NCBI GenBank assembly: GCA_023898385.1
Contig: CP060220.1
Coordinates: forward strand, 2,170,001-2,234,000
Direction of reading: 5' to 3'
DNA length: 64,000 nucleotides
Source: Pseudobdellovibrionaceae bacterium
GTDB taxonomy: Bacteria; Bdellovibrionota; Bdellovibrionia; Bdellovibrionales; UBA1609
Shown here: positions 1 to 7,020 of the stretch, in pieces
How the letters are laid out: each line of letters begins with the position of its first letter
How positions within the stretch are numbered: position 1 is the stretch's first letter
The notes under the pieces: generated by a model
Told to the model about the DNA's origin: nothing
Databases searched by the model: none
What the model saw: only the letters and a program-made list of their open reading frames with translations
Made by a program: the position numbers and the translations under genes

Positions 1-210
1 GACTATGAAGAGGCTTTAAGTCTCTCTTCTAATCCTGAAAACTTTGCGATTCGCTACCAGGGCGTGGGCCGCGGCGAAGCCACTCAGGCCTGGGAAAACA
101 CGGATTTTCGTCACCGTGTGCAAAAAAACTGGCAGAACCTCACTGAATTGGAGTTGGAAGAGCTGACACAGTTTGATAAAAGGAGAGAGAAAAAGAAAAA
201 GAACGGATAG
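1..210 (+). CDS. C-terminal fragment of an unidentified protein
   Basis: An open frame enters from the left edge and runs 69 codons to a TAG at 208-210. The fragment has mixed polarity and ends in a strongly basic Lys/Arg tail (KRREKKKKNG). It does not read as the RecA C-terminus, which is often found upstream of recX, and I recognise no other family. Its 3' end lies just before the GTG proposed for recX, so the two are probably co-transcribed. The frame is clear; the function is unknown. Confidence 0.6.
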   Translation, partial: DYEEALSLSSNPENFAIRYQGVGRGEATQAWENTDFRHRVQKNWQNLTELELEELTQFDKRREKKKKNG

Positions 211-217
211 ACCCACA

Positions 218-703
218 GTGAGTGATTCGGACACACCTAAATATTCTCCCACCGAAGATGTTCCTTCTGTCGAACAACAAAAAATCAATGCCTTAAACAA
301 ACTGGCCGACTATTTGGCCCGCCGCGACCACTCCACCCTTGAGCTCACGTCAAAGCTTCGACAAAAGGGTTATTCGCAAGAAATCATTAATTGGGCCGTT
401 AGTGAGGCCGAGGAGCGCCGCTGGCTCTCTGATCCCTATGAACTTTCAGAGCGCGTCAGCGCCACTCTGCACAGAAAGGATCGGGGTATTTTGTACATCA
501 ACCGATACCTTCAAGAAAAAGGTTTGCCGCCGGTGGAAAAAGATTTTGACCTTGAACGCCAAAAGGCCCTGCGAGTGATTGAAAGAAAACTCAACAAAGT
601 GGGCAATTTGTCCTATGCGGAAAAGCAAAAAGCCTATAAATATTTGAGTTATAGGGGCTTTGATGACGAAACCACAAAGAAAGTGATCTATGAAAAGTCG
701 TGA
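218..703 (+). CDS. recX: Regulatory protein RecX
   Basis: RecX proteins bind RecA filaments and modulate recombination and SOS activity in the cytoplasm. The product is about 161 residues, within the family's range. It has the usual tandem three-helix repeats: an N-terminal ALNKLADYLARRDHS segment, then LRQKGYSQEIINWAV and EERRWLSD, and near the end YLSYRGFDDETTKKVIYE. The GTG at 218 is preferred because it follows the upstream stop; an in-frame TTG at 173 would add 15 residues overlapping that gene. The last 14 bases overlap the start of alaS, implying translational coupling. RecX next to alaS is a common bacterial arrangement. Confidence 0.85.
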   Translation: MSDSDTPKYSPTEDVPSVEQQKINALNKLADYLARRDHSTLELTSKLRQKGYSQEIINWAVSEAEERRWLSDPYELSERVSATLHRKDRGILYINRYLQEKGLPPVEKDFDLERQKALRVIERKLNKVGNLSYAEKQKAYKYLSYRGFDDETTKKVIYEKS

Positions 704-3428
704 AATTCGCAATCAGTTTTTCGAATACTTCAAAAATCAAGGGCACAGTCAAATCTCCAGCTCTCGTTTGATCCCTGAAGATGACCCCACCTTATTGTTT
801 ACTAACGCCGGGATGAATCAGTTTAAAAATGTTTTTCTAGGTCTGGAGTCGCGAGATTTCCGTCGCGCGGTGACCTCTCAAAAATGTGTTCGCGCTGGTG
901 GTAAACACAATGACTTAGAAAATGTGGGCCACACGGCCCGACATCATACTTTTTTTGAAATGTTGGGTAATTTTTCATTTGGCGACTATTTCAAGAAAGA
1001 AGCCATCCACTTTGCTTGGGAGTTCATCACCAAAGAATTGCAGCTACCTAAAGATCGTCTCTATGTTTCCGTATTTAAAGACGATGATGAGGCCGCTGAG
1101 ATTTGGCAAAAACAAGAAGGCGTTCCCGCCGATCGTATTTACCGCTTTGGCGAAAAAGACAATTTCTGGAGAATGGGCGACACGGGCCCTTGCGGACCCT
1201 GCTCTGAAATTTTTTACGATCTTGGCCCTAATGTTCCCGGCGATCCGAAACAAAACGTCATGGGTGGCGAAGGCGATCGATACATCGAATTTTGGAATTT
1301 GGTGTTCATGCAATTTAACGAAGATGAACAGGGTAACAAAACCCTTTTACCTAATCCCTCTATTGATACAGGAATGGGCCTTGAGAGGCTGACCACCATT
1401 TTGCAAGGCAAGTTAAACAACTATCACACAGACTTGTTTACACCCTTGATTGCCACCGTGGAAAAACTTACCGGACACGAATACCAATATGAATTGGACA
1501 AACTCAAAGGTGAAGAAAAGCGGCAGGCTGAGGCCACCAATGTGGCCATGAGTGTGCTGGCTGATCACGCTCGAGCCGCGGCCTTTTTAATTGCTGATGG
1601 CGTGTTGCCGGCTAACGACGGCCGCGGCTATGTGCTCCGTCGAATCATGCGAAGGGCCATTCGTTACGGACGAAATCTTTCTGAAGATAAAAGCCTTTAC
1701 CCTGCTGTGGTGGAGGAAGTGATAAAAACGATGAGTGATCCCTATTCAGAACTCACTCAGCAAAAAGGATTAATCACAAACACCGTCAAAGACGAAGAGT
1801 CTCGCTTTCTGACAACCCTAGACCAGGGAACCCAAATTCTTCGCGATGAACTGCAAAAGTTATCTGGCCGAGGAAGAAACACAATACCCGGCGACGTGGC
1901 TTTTCGCCTGTACGACACCTACGGGTTTCCTGTGGATTTAACTCGACTGATGGCGGCCGAACAGAGCTTTACAGTAGATGAACTTAACTTTCAGCAGCGA
2001 ATGAAAGATGCCCGTGAAAAGGCCAAAGCCAGCTGGAAAGCAAAAAGCATTTCTAGCGATGCGGCTCACCTGATCAAGTTCAGCCAAGATATTCTCACTA
2101 AAAATGGCGCCACACAATTTACTGGCTACAATGATGGCGTAAAAGAAACCGGACATATTCTGGCCCTTTCCGATGGGCAAAAAGTGATTTCCCAATTGAA
2201 AACTGGAGAAACAGGAATACTGGTTTTTGACAAGACCTGCTTCTATGCAGAAAGCGGCGGGCAAGTGGGAGATACCGGAACTATCGAGGGGCCCGGCGGT
2301 GTGGCCGACGTTTTAGACTGCACCAAGCAAAACAACATTCACCTTCTTCATGTGAAGGTGACAAGCGGACACTTCAGCTCCAATGATAAATGTGCTCAGC
2401 TTGTGGACGAACGGGCCCGGCGACAAACGGCGGCCAATCATTCCGCCACCCACTTATTGCACGCGGCCCTACGAAAGACGTTAGGCGAACACGTCACCCA
2501 GGCTGGTTCTTTAGTGGAGTCCCGTCGCCTCCGATTTGATTTCACTCACAACAAACCGCTGAATGCTGATGAGTTGCAAGAAATTGAATCCCTAGTGAAT
2601 GAGCAAATTTCTCTGGCTAGACCTGTGACCACAAAACTGATGTCCTTCGACGATGCCGTTGGTTCTGGAGCATTGGCCCTTTTCGGCGAAAAATACGGCG
2701 ATGAAGTTCGCGTTTTAGATATGGGTCCTTTTTCAGTTGAACTCTGTGGGGGCACTCACGTGAATAACACGGCAATGATCCGACTTTTTAAAATTGTTGG
2801 CGAAAGCGGCGTGAGCGCGGGAATTCGACGAGTGGAAGCCATCACTAGTGACATGGCCGCTCGTTTTCTTTTTCAAAACGCCAATGAATCCTTAAAAACC
2901 AAAGACTTGGTTGGCCTCAGTCAAAACTGGAGCAAATACATTGAAGAGGAGAACAGTCCACTTTGTGATTGGGCCGAATCCACGCGAGCTGAAATCAAAA
3001 CGTTACAAAAAGAAGTGCAGAAACTCAAAGGCAACCAGGTGAGCGTAGAATCTCTCATTGCCGATGCGGAGTCCTTTGACGCTAGCGGGATCGAGGCGCA
3101 ACTCATACTCGCCGACCTAGAAATGGACGATCGCCAACTGCTCAGTGAAATCAGCGACAAGTTGCGCGATAAGATTAAATCGGGTGTGGTTGTTATTGTG
3201 GGCAAGGGAGACGACAGTCACCCCATCATTGTTAGCGTTTCAAAAAACCTGACGAAAACAGTGAGCGCTGGACAACTTCTTCGATCTATTGCTGAAAAAA
3301 TGGGCGGAAAAGGTGGCGGAAGACCTGATTTTGCCCAAGGTGCCGTTAAAGACCGAAGTCACATTCAATCGGCCTTTGATTTAGCCCGATCCACTTTGCA
3401 GGTCAGAAGGTACCCGGTTCCATTCTGA
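690..3428 (+). CDS. alaS: Alanyl-tRNA synthetase
   Basis: Charges tRNA-Ala with alanine in the cytoplasm. At 912 residues it is a full-length class II enzyme: N-terminal catalytic core (residues ~1-240, with LLFTNAGMNQFKNVFLG and RFGEKDNFWRMGDTGPCGP), tRNA-recognition region, editing domain with zinc-site motifs HSATHLLH (about residue 587) and CGGTH (about residue 688), and a C-terminal DHHA1/C-Ala region containing GGKGGGRPDFAQG. The start overlaps recX by 14 bases. Oddity: after the expected C-terminal helix (RSTLQ) the frame enters a ~110-nt dispersed repeat, which supplies the last residues (about RRYPVPF) and the TGA stop. The native C-terminus has therefore probably been altered by the repeat. 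Confidence 0.97.
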   Translation: MKSREIRNQFFEYFKNQGHSQISSSRLIPEDDPTLLFTNAGMNQFKNVFLGLESRDFRRAVTSQKCVRAGGKHNDLENVGHTARHHTFFEMLGNFSFGDYFKKEAIHFAWEFITKELQLPKDRLYVSVFKDDDEAAEIWQKQEGVPADRIYRFGEKDNFWRMGDTGPCGPCSEIFYDLGPNVPGDPKQNVMGGEGDRYIEFWNLVFMQFNEDEQGNKTLLPNPSIDTGMGLERLTTILQGKLNNYHTDLFTPLIATVEKLTGHEYQYELDKLKGEEKRQAEATNVAMSVLADHARAAAFLIADGVLPANDGRGYVLRRIMRRAIRYGRNLSEDKSLYPAVVEEVIKTMSDPYSELTQQKGLITNTVKDEESRFLTTLDQGTQILRDELQKLSGRGRNTIPGDVAFRLYDTYGFPVDLTRLMAAEQSFTVDELNFQQRMKDAREKAKASWKAKSISSDAAHLIKFSQDILTKNGATQFTGYNDGVKETGHILALSDGQKVISQLKTGETGILVFDKTCFYAESGGQVGDTGTIEGPGGVADVLDCTKQNNIHLLHVKVTSGHFSSNDKCAQLVDERARRQTAANHSATHLLHAALRKTLGEHVTQAGSLVESRRLRFDFTHNKPLNADELQEIESLVNEQISLARPVTTKLMSFDDAVGSGALALFGEKYGDEVRVLDMGPFSVELCGGTHVNNTAMIRLFKIVGESGVSAGIRRVEAITSDMAARFLFQNANESLKTKDLVGLSQNWSKYIEEENSPLCDWAESTRAEIKTLQKEVQKLKGNQVSVESLIADAESFDASGIEAQLILADLEMDDRQLLSEISDKLRDKIKSGVVVIVGKGDDSHPIIVSVSKNLTKTVSAGQLLRSIAEKMGGKGGGRPDFAQGAVKDRSHIQSAFDLARSTLQVRRYPVPF

Positions 3429-3652
3429 TTTGCAGTGCACCAATGGCCTGCCAGATGTAAAGGCACTTGCAGTTTGTGAAACCTTTTTTCGATGTGGCAA
3501 CGTTATTAGAATTACGGAAGGTACCCGGTTCCATTCTGATTTGCAGTGCACCAGTGACCTGCCAGATGTAAAGGCACTTGCAGTTCGTGAAACCTTTTTT
3601 CGATGTGGCAACGCTATTAGAATCGCCGTGGTTTTTGCAGAGACGGCTCCTT
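3406..3652. repeat. Tandem pair of a ~110-nt repeat, copies 1 and 2
   Basis: Copy 1 is 3406-3516 and copy 2 starts at 3517, both beginning GAAGGTACCCGGTTCCATTC, with a 111-nt period and few mismatches. Copy 2 continues to 3652 with CGCCGTGGTTTTTGCAGAG, which is shared with the third copy at 4791-4890. Because 111 is a multiple of three, several frames stay open through the pair, but I see no credible protein. The first copy provides the end of alaS. The repeat is not palindromic, so it is neither a REP nor an attC-like site. Confidence 0.85.
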
Positions 3653-3688
3653 TGTAAAGCTTGGCAGACCAATGAAATTTACTCGCTA

Positions 3689-4186
3689 TCAAGCTGCCCA
3701 TTCAGCAATCACCTCAGCCTCAGACAGATTTAGGGCGTTAGCAATTTTGTAAATAGTTGTTCTTCGAGGCATAGAATTAGAGCTAAAAAACCTACTCAAT
3801 GATGGTTGAGGTATTCCTGTTTCTGCCGCTAGCTTTGTAATTCCACCCCATTTATCGACCTTACTTCGAAGAAAGTCTTTATAGGATCTAATATCTTTCG
3901 AGATTCCCTCTAAATCCTTGTAAGAGATGTAAGGCTTCTTCAGAGGCTCATTAGGTTGCTCTCGAAATTCATCGATTTCCTCTTGGATATCAGCGATGAT
4001 ACTTTTCTTCTCTTGAGAACCTTCCTCTTCAGCCCATAATTCAAAGAGGTCAAAAACGCCTTCGTAATATTCAGCTAATCTTACTGCACTAGAAATGAAC
4101 CTATCAGATAGACCACTTTGCTTCATAGTGGCCGCAATCGTATAAATTTTTACTTTTTGTTCGTCAGTTGTTATAAAATCGCTCAT
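3689..4186 (-). CDS. Putative HTH antitoxin of a toxin-antitoxin-like pair
   Basis: A 165-residue cytoplasmic protein with an acidic helical N-terminal half (KSIIADIQEEIDEFREQ) and a C-terminal Cro/CI-type helix-turn-helix at about residues 115-160 (LAAETGIPQPSLSRFFSS, then IYKIANALNLSEAEV). Its ATG overlaps the stop of the upstream gene by four bases. A small basic protein followed by an XRE-type protein is the toxin-first order seen in HigBA-like systems. Such antitoxins bind and neutralise the toxin and repress the operon. The pair lies between copies of a ~100-nt direct repeat, suggesting acquisition as a unit. The antitoxin role is inferred from domain and position. Confidence 0.6.
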   Translation of the reverse strand: MSDFITTDEQKVKIYTIAATMKQSGLSDRFISSAVRLAEYYEGVFDLFELWAEEEGSQEKKSIIADIQEEIDEFREQPNEPLKKPYISYKDLEGISKDIRSYKDFLRSKVDKWGGITKLAAETGIPQPSLSRFFSSNSMPRRTTIYKIANALNLSEAEVIAEWAA

Positions 4187-4611
4187 AATTTACCCCTATA
4201 AACATAGGTTCCATCCATTATTTTTCTAATCTTAGTCTTAATTCTGGCCATCTCTCGTTTTTCCGTCTTATCGTCCTTTACGTATGAGTTGCACAGAAAT
4301 GATCGTTGCTCTTTCTTTCCTTCCAATTCAGTTTCAACAATAACTACACACAATCTCAGTTGAACTTTTCCAGGGCCCAAATTATGCCATTTCATTTTGT
4401 ACCCATATTTAATAATCTGGCCTTTACTCATTGCCGGCCCCCAAAACTTGTCGTTACCAAACTTTGGGTGATTCACATCAAAGGGATCATCCGTTTTTAG
4501 TAGCTCTGCATCTGGCCTAAGAGTGTTCTTATAGTCATCATCATTGAACGTACCTTTAGCCTTCAGATCCACATAACTTTGTAATGCCCATTCCGTAATA
4601 ACTACTTCCAT
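4183..4611 (-). CDS. Putative toxin partner (HigB/RelE-like by context)
   Basis: A 142-residue basic protein beginning MEVVITEWALQSYVDLKAKG, reminiscent of the first helix of ParE/RelE-fold toxins, with a lysine/arginine-rich C-terminus (RIKTKIRKIMDG). It is longer than most HigB toxins and I see no diagnostic catalytic motif. TAGGAG lies six bases before the ATG. It is the first gene of the pair with the HTH protein, overlapping by four bases. The upstream region is very AT-rich and carries an 11-bp direct repeat that could be an operator. A toxin role is the simplest reading; another regulator-linked function is possible. Confidence 0.5.
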   Translation of the reverse strand: MEVVITEWALQSYVDLKAKGTFNDDDYKNTLRPDAELLKTDDPFDVNHPKFGNDKFWGPAMSKGQIIKYGYKMKWHNLGPGKVQLRLCVVIVETELEGKKEQRSFLCNSYVKDDKTEKREMARIKTKIRKIMDGTYVYRGKL

Positions 4612-4640
4612 ACAACTCCTATCGGCAGTATGACATATAT

Positions 4641-4671
4641 TTTTATAACATTCAATAATATTTTATAACAT
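4641..4671 (-). promoter_or_regulatory. Candidate operator/promoter of the toxin-antitoxin-like pair
   Basis: The 11-mer TTTTATAACAT occurs at 4641-4651 and again at 4661-4671, a 20-bp period (about two helical turns), in an AT-rich stretch 30-60 bases upstream of the toxin ATG. On the coding strand each repeat contains a GTTATAAAA segment resembling a -10 box. An HTH protein bound side by side on such repeats would autoregulate the operon. This is inference. Confidence 0.45.
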
Positions 4672-4790
4672 AAATATAACTAACTGAAAACATTAGGTTT
4701 TTATGATGGTCTGATAGGGCAAACGTCTCAAATTGGGCAGAGATCTTTGTCCCGGCCTGAGTAAATCAACATATTCAGCCACTTGGGCCT

Positions 4791-4890
4791 AATGGCCTGC
4801 CAGATGAAAAGGCACTTGCAGTTTGTGAAACCTTTTTTTGCTGTGGCAACGCTATTAGAATCGCCGTGGTTTTTGCAGAGACGGCTCCTT
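4791..4890. repeat. Third copy of the ~100-nt repeat, flanking the pair
   Basis: 4791-4890 matches 3553-3652 in the same orientation with about six differences in 100 positions. It includes the CTTGCAGTTTGTGAAACC block and the ATCGCCGTGGTTTTTGCAGA extension. Weak similarity may continue a further ~20 bases (ggc-gacca). The two copies bracket 1138 bp holding the toxin-antitoxin-like pair, as expected for excision or acquisition by recombination between repeats. Confidence 0.8.
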
Positions 4891-5263
4891 AATGACGTCT
4901 GGCTGACCACTCCCTAGTTCAAGTTCCAGGTGCTGGTAGAACTTCTGGAGATTGTGCTGGATAGGCTAATACGGAAGCGTTTTCTCCGGCCTGCACCGCT
5001 CATAGCTGGGTTTGATAGCGAAAAGTTGAGCATTGATAAGCCCCATGCCCCAATTTGCAAACCCTTGCCATACAGTCCTGGCTTCGCTAAATGGCTTTGG
5101 ACACTTATCTTGCCCTTTTCTTTGCCGCGTGCTGATCAAAATCCCGATCTATCTGACCAGCCCCCTGGCACATGGGCAACAATTCAATATATTTGTTTAC
5201 ACGACTCGGGCGGAAGTCATTTGTTAAGTGACCAATGTCAGTTGGGTGAGGTATGGAGTATTA
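4891..5263. other. Intergenic stretch with no convincing gene
   Basis: Between the third repeat and the GNAT gene. The + strand is open for about 120 codons in one frame, but the translation has no recognisable domain, is proline-rich and irregular, and runs into the frame of the GNAT gene. GTT-type heptamers near 5223-5247 resemble integron core sites but are too short and unpaired to support an attC. It may be decayed cassette DNA. Confidence 0.5.
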
Positions 5264-5743
5264 ATGCTAAAGTTAAGAAAAATGTCAGAGCAAGAATTTG
5301 ACGCTTTCGCAATTGAAAGTAAAAATCGTTATATAAATGATAAGATAAAAGCCAATGGCTTTACCTTAGAGGAGGCGGAGAGAGTTGCAGAAGCAGATTT
5401 CTCTCGGATTCTACCCGACGGATTTCAATCAATAGACAACTTTTTATTTACTTTGATTAATAAGGATAGCCACGACGTTGGATATCTTTGGTATTGTATT
5501 CGCGGAGCTTCAGATAACAAAAAGGCCTTTATTGCTGATATAATGGTCCGAGAAAAATTTAGAGGTAAAGGCTATGGAAGAAAGGCTATGACCCTTCTTG
5601 AATCTGATGTAAGGTCTCGAGGCTTAAAGAGTATTGGACTCCACGTTTTTGGGTTTAATAATGTTGCGACAAAGCTCTATCTTTCTATGGGGTATCAGGT
5701 AACCGATCTTGTAATGGAAAAGTCTTTAGCACCTGTCAATTAA
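5264..5743 (+). CDS. GNAT family N-acetyltransferase
   Basis: A 159-residue cytoplasmic enzyme expected to transfer an acetyl group from acetyl-CoA to an unknown amine. The GNAT signature is clear: FIADIMVREKFRGKGYGR, with the acetyl-CoA-binding loop RGKGYG, then a helix (AMTLLESDVRSRG), the strand GLHVFGFNN and the terminal ATKLYLSMGYQV. The ATG at 5264 is chosen because GGAG lies about 10 bases upstream; an upstream GTG at 5228 lacks such a site. It is monocistronic between the repeat-flanked module and the Doc pair. GNATs are frequent passengers in mobile cassettes, fitting the surroundings. Confidence 0.85.
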   Translation: MLKLRKMSEQEFDAFAIESKNRYINDKIKANGFTLEEAERVAEADFSRILPDGFQSIDNFLFTLINKDSHDVGYLWYCIRGASDNKKAFIADIMVREKFRGKGYGRKAMTLLESDVRSRGLKSIGLHVFGFNNVATKLYLSMGYQVTDLVMEKSLAPVN

Positions 5744-5931
5744 CCCCTAGTTTTCTGAACAGGCTGCATTCGGCATCAGTAACGACAAACGGTATCCGTT
5801 TGGGCTCAAATATTCTCTTGTATTTTTAGAGTACAAAACTCAAAAATGAGTTCTTATGGATAATCATCACCCAAAGAACCCACATATTCCCATGACGGGT
5901 GCCCCAAAGAAAAGAGATTCCACAAAAAGCC

Positions 5932-6312
5932 TCAAATGACCTGCATATGTTTTTCCAACCACCTAGCGATTTCTTCAATTTCAGCTTTATTTTCAATCAC
6001 TCGATGGATGAGGAAGGATTCTCCGTTGTCGGGATCGACCCTTAGCCTAAATCCATTCATGCGTAAAAAAATAGCCGTGGTAGCAAAGGCCACTCGTTTA
6101 TTGCCATCTACAAATGCGTGGTTCTGGGCTAAGCTTTGCAAAAGCGCAGCGGCCTCTAAGGACAAACTAGTGTAGTATCCCGTTTGGGGGCGCATAAGAG
6201 CACTCTCTAACAAACCCAAATCACGAACACCTTTTGTGCCACCAAAACGCTCGATGAGCCTCGTGTGCAACTCTAAAGTTTCGGCAAGGGTCGGATAAAG
6301 CGTAACTTTCAT
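5932..6312 (-). CDS. doc: Death-on-curing (Doc/Fic) toxin
   Basis: A 126-residue Doc-type Fic-fold protein. Characterised Doc enzymes phosphorylate elongation factor Tu and stop translation. The active-site motif is intact: NHAFVDGNKRVAF (H-x-F-x-D-x-N-K-R), around residues 65-77, and the N-terminal YPTLAETLELHTRLIERFGG and GLLESAL segments are typical of the family. Its ATG overlaps the upstream antitoxin stop by four bases, giving antitoxin-toxin order. It is about the normal length for Doc (~126 residues). Confidence 0.9.
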   Translation of the reverse strand: MKVTLYPTLAETLELHTRLIERFGGTKGVRDLGLLESALMRPQTGYYTSLSLEAAALLQSLAQNHAFVDGNKRVAFATTAIFLRMNGFRLRVDPDNGESFLIHRVIENKAEIEEIARWLEKHMQVI

Positions 6313-6521
6313 TTCGCTAATCGTTTTAATAACTCTTGATGGTCATCTAAAACTTCATCCATAGCAGAGCGAAAGCCAGGTCGTATTTTTGCCCGATGGA
6401 TATACTCTTCGACGGCTTCAGTGACCACACTTGAAATACTGCGGTCCGTAGCTTTTGCGTAAGACCTCAATTCTTTTAAGACTTTTTCGTCTATTTGAGT
6501 GGCAAACTTCTTGGCTTTCAT
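6309..6521 (-). CDS. Ribbon-helix-helix antitoxin paired with Doc
   Basis: About 70 residues from the ATG at 6521, preferred over an upstream ATG at 6560 because AGGAG lies six bases before it. The N-terminal half reads as an RHH/CopG-type DNA-binding domain (KKFATQIDEKVLKELRSYAK, then RSISSVVTEAVEEYIHRAK). The C-terminal tail (SAMDEVLDDHQELLKRLAK) looks like the acidic helix that wraps the toxin. Classical P1 Doc pairs with Phd, which has a different fold, so this is a hybrid pairing. It should repress its own operon. Confidence 0.8.
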   Translation of the reverse strand: MKAKKFATQIDEKVLKELRSYAKATDRSISSVVTEAVEEYIHRAKIRPGFRSAMDEVLDDHQELLKRLAK

Positions 6522-7020
6522 AGCTAGCTCCTGGTCCAACAGGCTATCATGAAAATTCATGATTTGTCAAGTTCTCTATGAGAATTCAAGGATCACCTAT
6601 AAAGCTCCGTCGAAATTGACTCGCTCGACCTGCGTTTTAAACAAAGAGATTCATTGGGGCTCTGATTCTGATCCCACTTCTTTTCAACCCTAGTTTTGGC
6701 AATCGGAACCCATTCAGATGTTAGCGCATAGATAGCGATTTTCAACTTTAGCAAGGGTCTTTCGCTGACTTGCTCGTCTCGCCGTTTGTGGTGCATATCT
6801 CGAGAAAGATCGCCCTTTTATAGTTTTTGGCGATAAATACTGCCGCCTGAGTCAGGTGTGGCTGAACTAATCCATGGTCAGGCGGCATTAGATTCAGGGC
6901 CGCTAAAAAACGGCAGGTGCCTACACCACGTGCGCCCTCGGGTCTCCTTCATGGGAAGAGCTTGCGGGGATTTGAATACTGTGTTACCGAAACCCAATTC
7001 CATTTCCCGGGGGGGGCGAT
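6522..7020. other. Non-coding stretch with one short inverted repeat
   Basis: About 500 bases with no credible gene. An inverted repeat TGCCGCCTGA (6841-6850) / TCAGGCGGCA (6878-6887) with a 27-nt loop could form a hairpin, but no T-run follows. The right end has a G-run (about 7010-7018) that serves as ribosome-binding site for the next gene. Nothing else was identified. Confidence 0.5.

Noticed and set aside
1..210. RecA C-terminus upstream of recX
   Set aside because: The visible residues do not resemble the RecA C-terminal domain, so the fragment is left unnamed.
3430..3657. Open frames on both strands through the tandem repeat
   Set aside because: The 111-nt period is a multiple of three, so any stop-free frame stays open. 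There is no plausible ribosome site or domain, and part of the region already serves as the alaS end.
5223..5247. Two GTTRRRY heptamers suggesting integron core sites
   Set aside because: A seven-base degenerate pattern is expected by chance, and no paired attC structure or integron integrase is present.
4930..5301. 123-codon open frame upstream of the GNAT gene
   Set aside because: Proline-rich, irregular translation with no domain. It runs into the supported GNAT gene in another frame.
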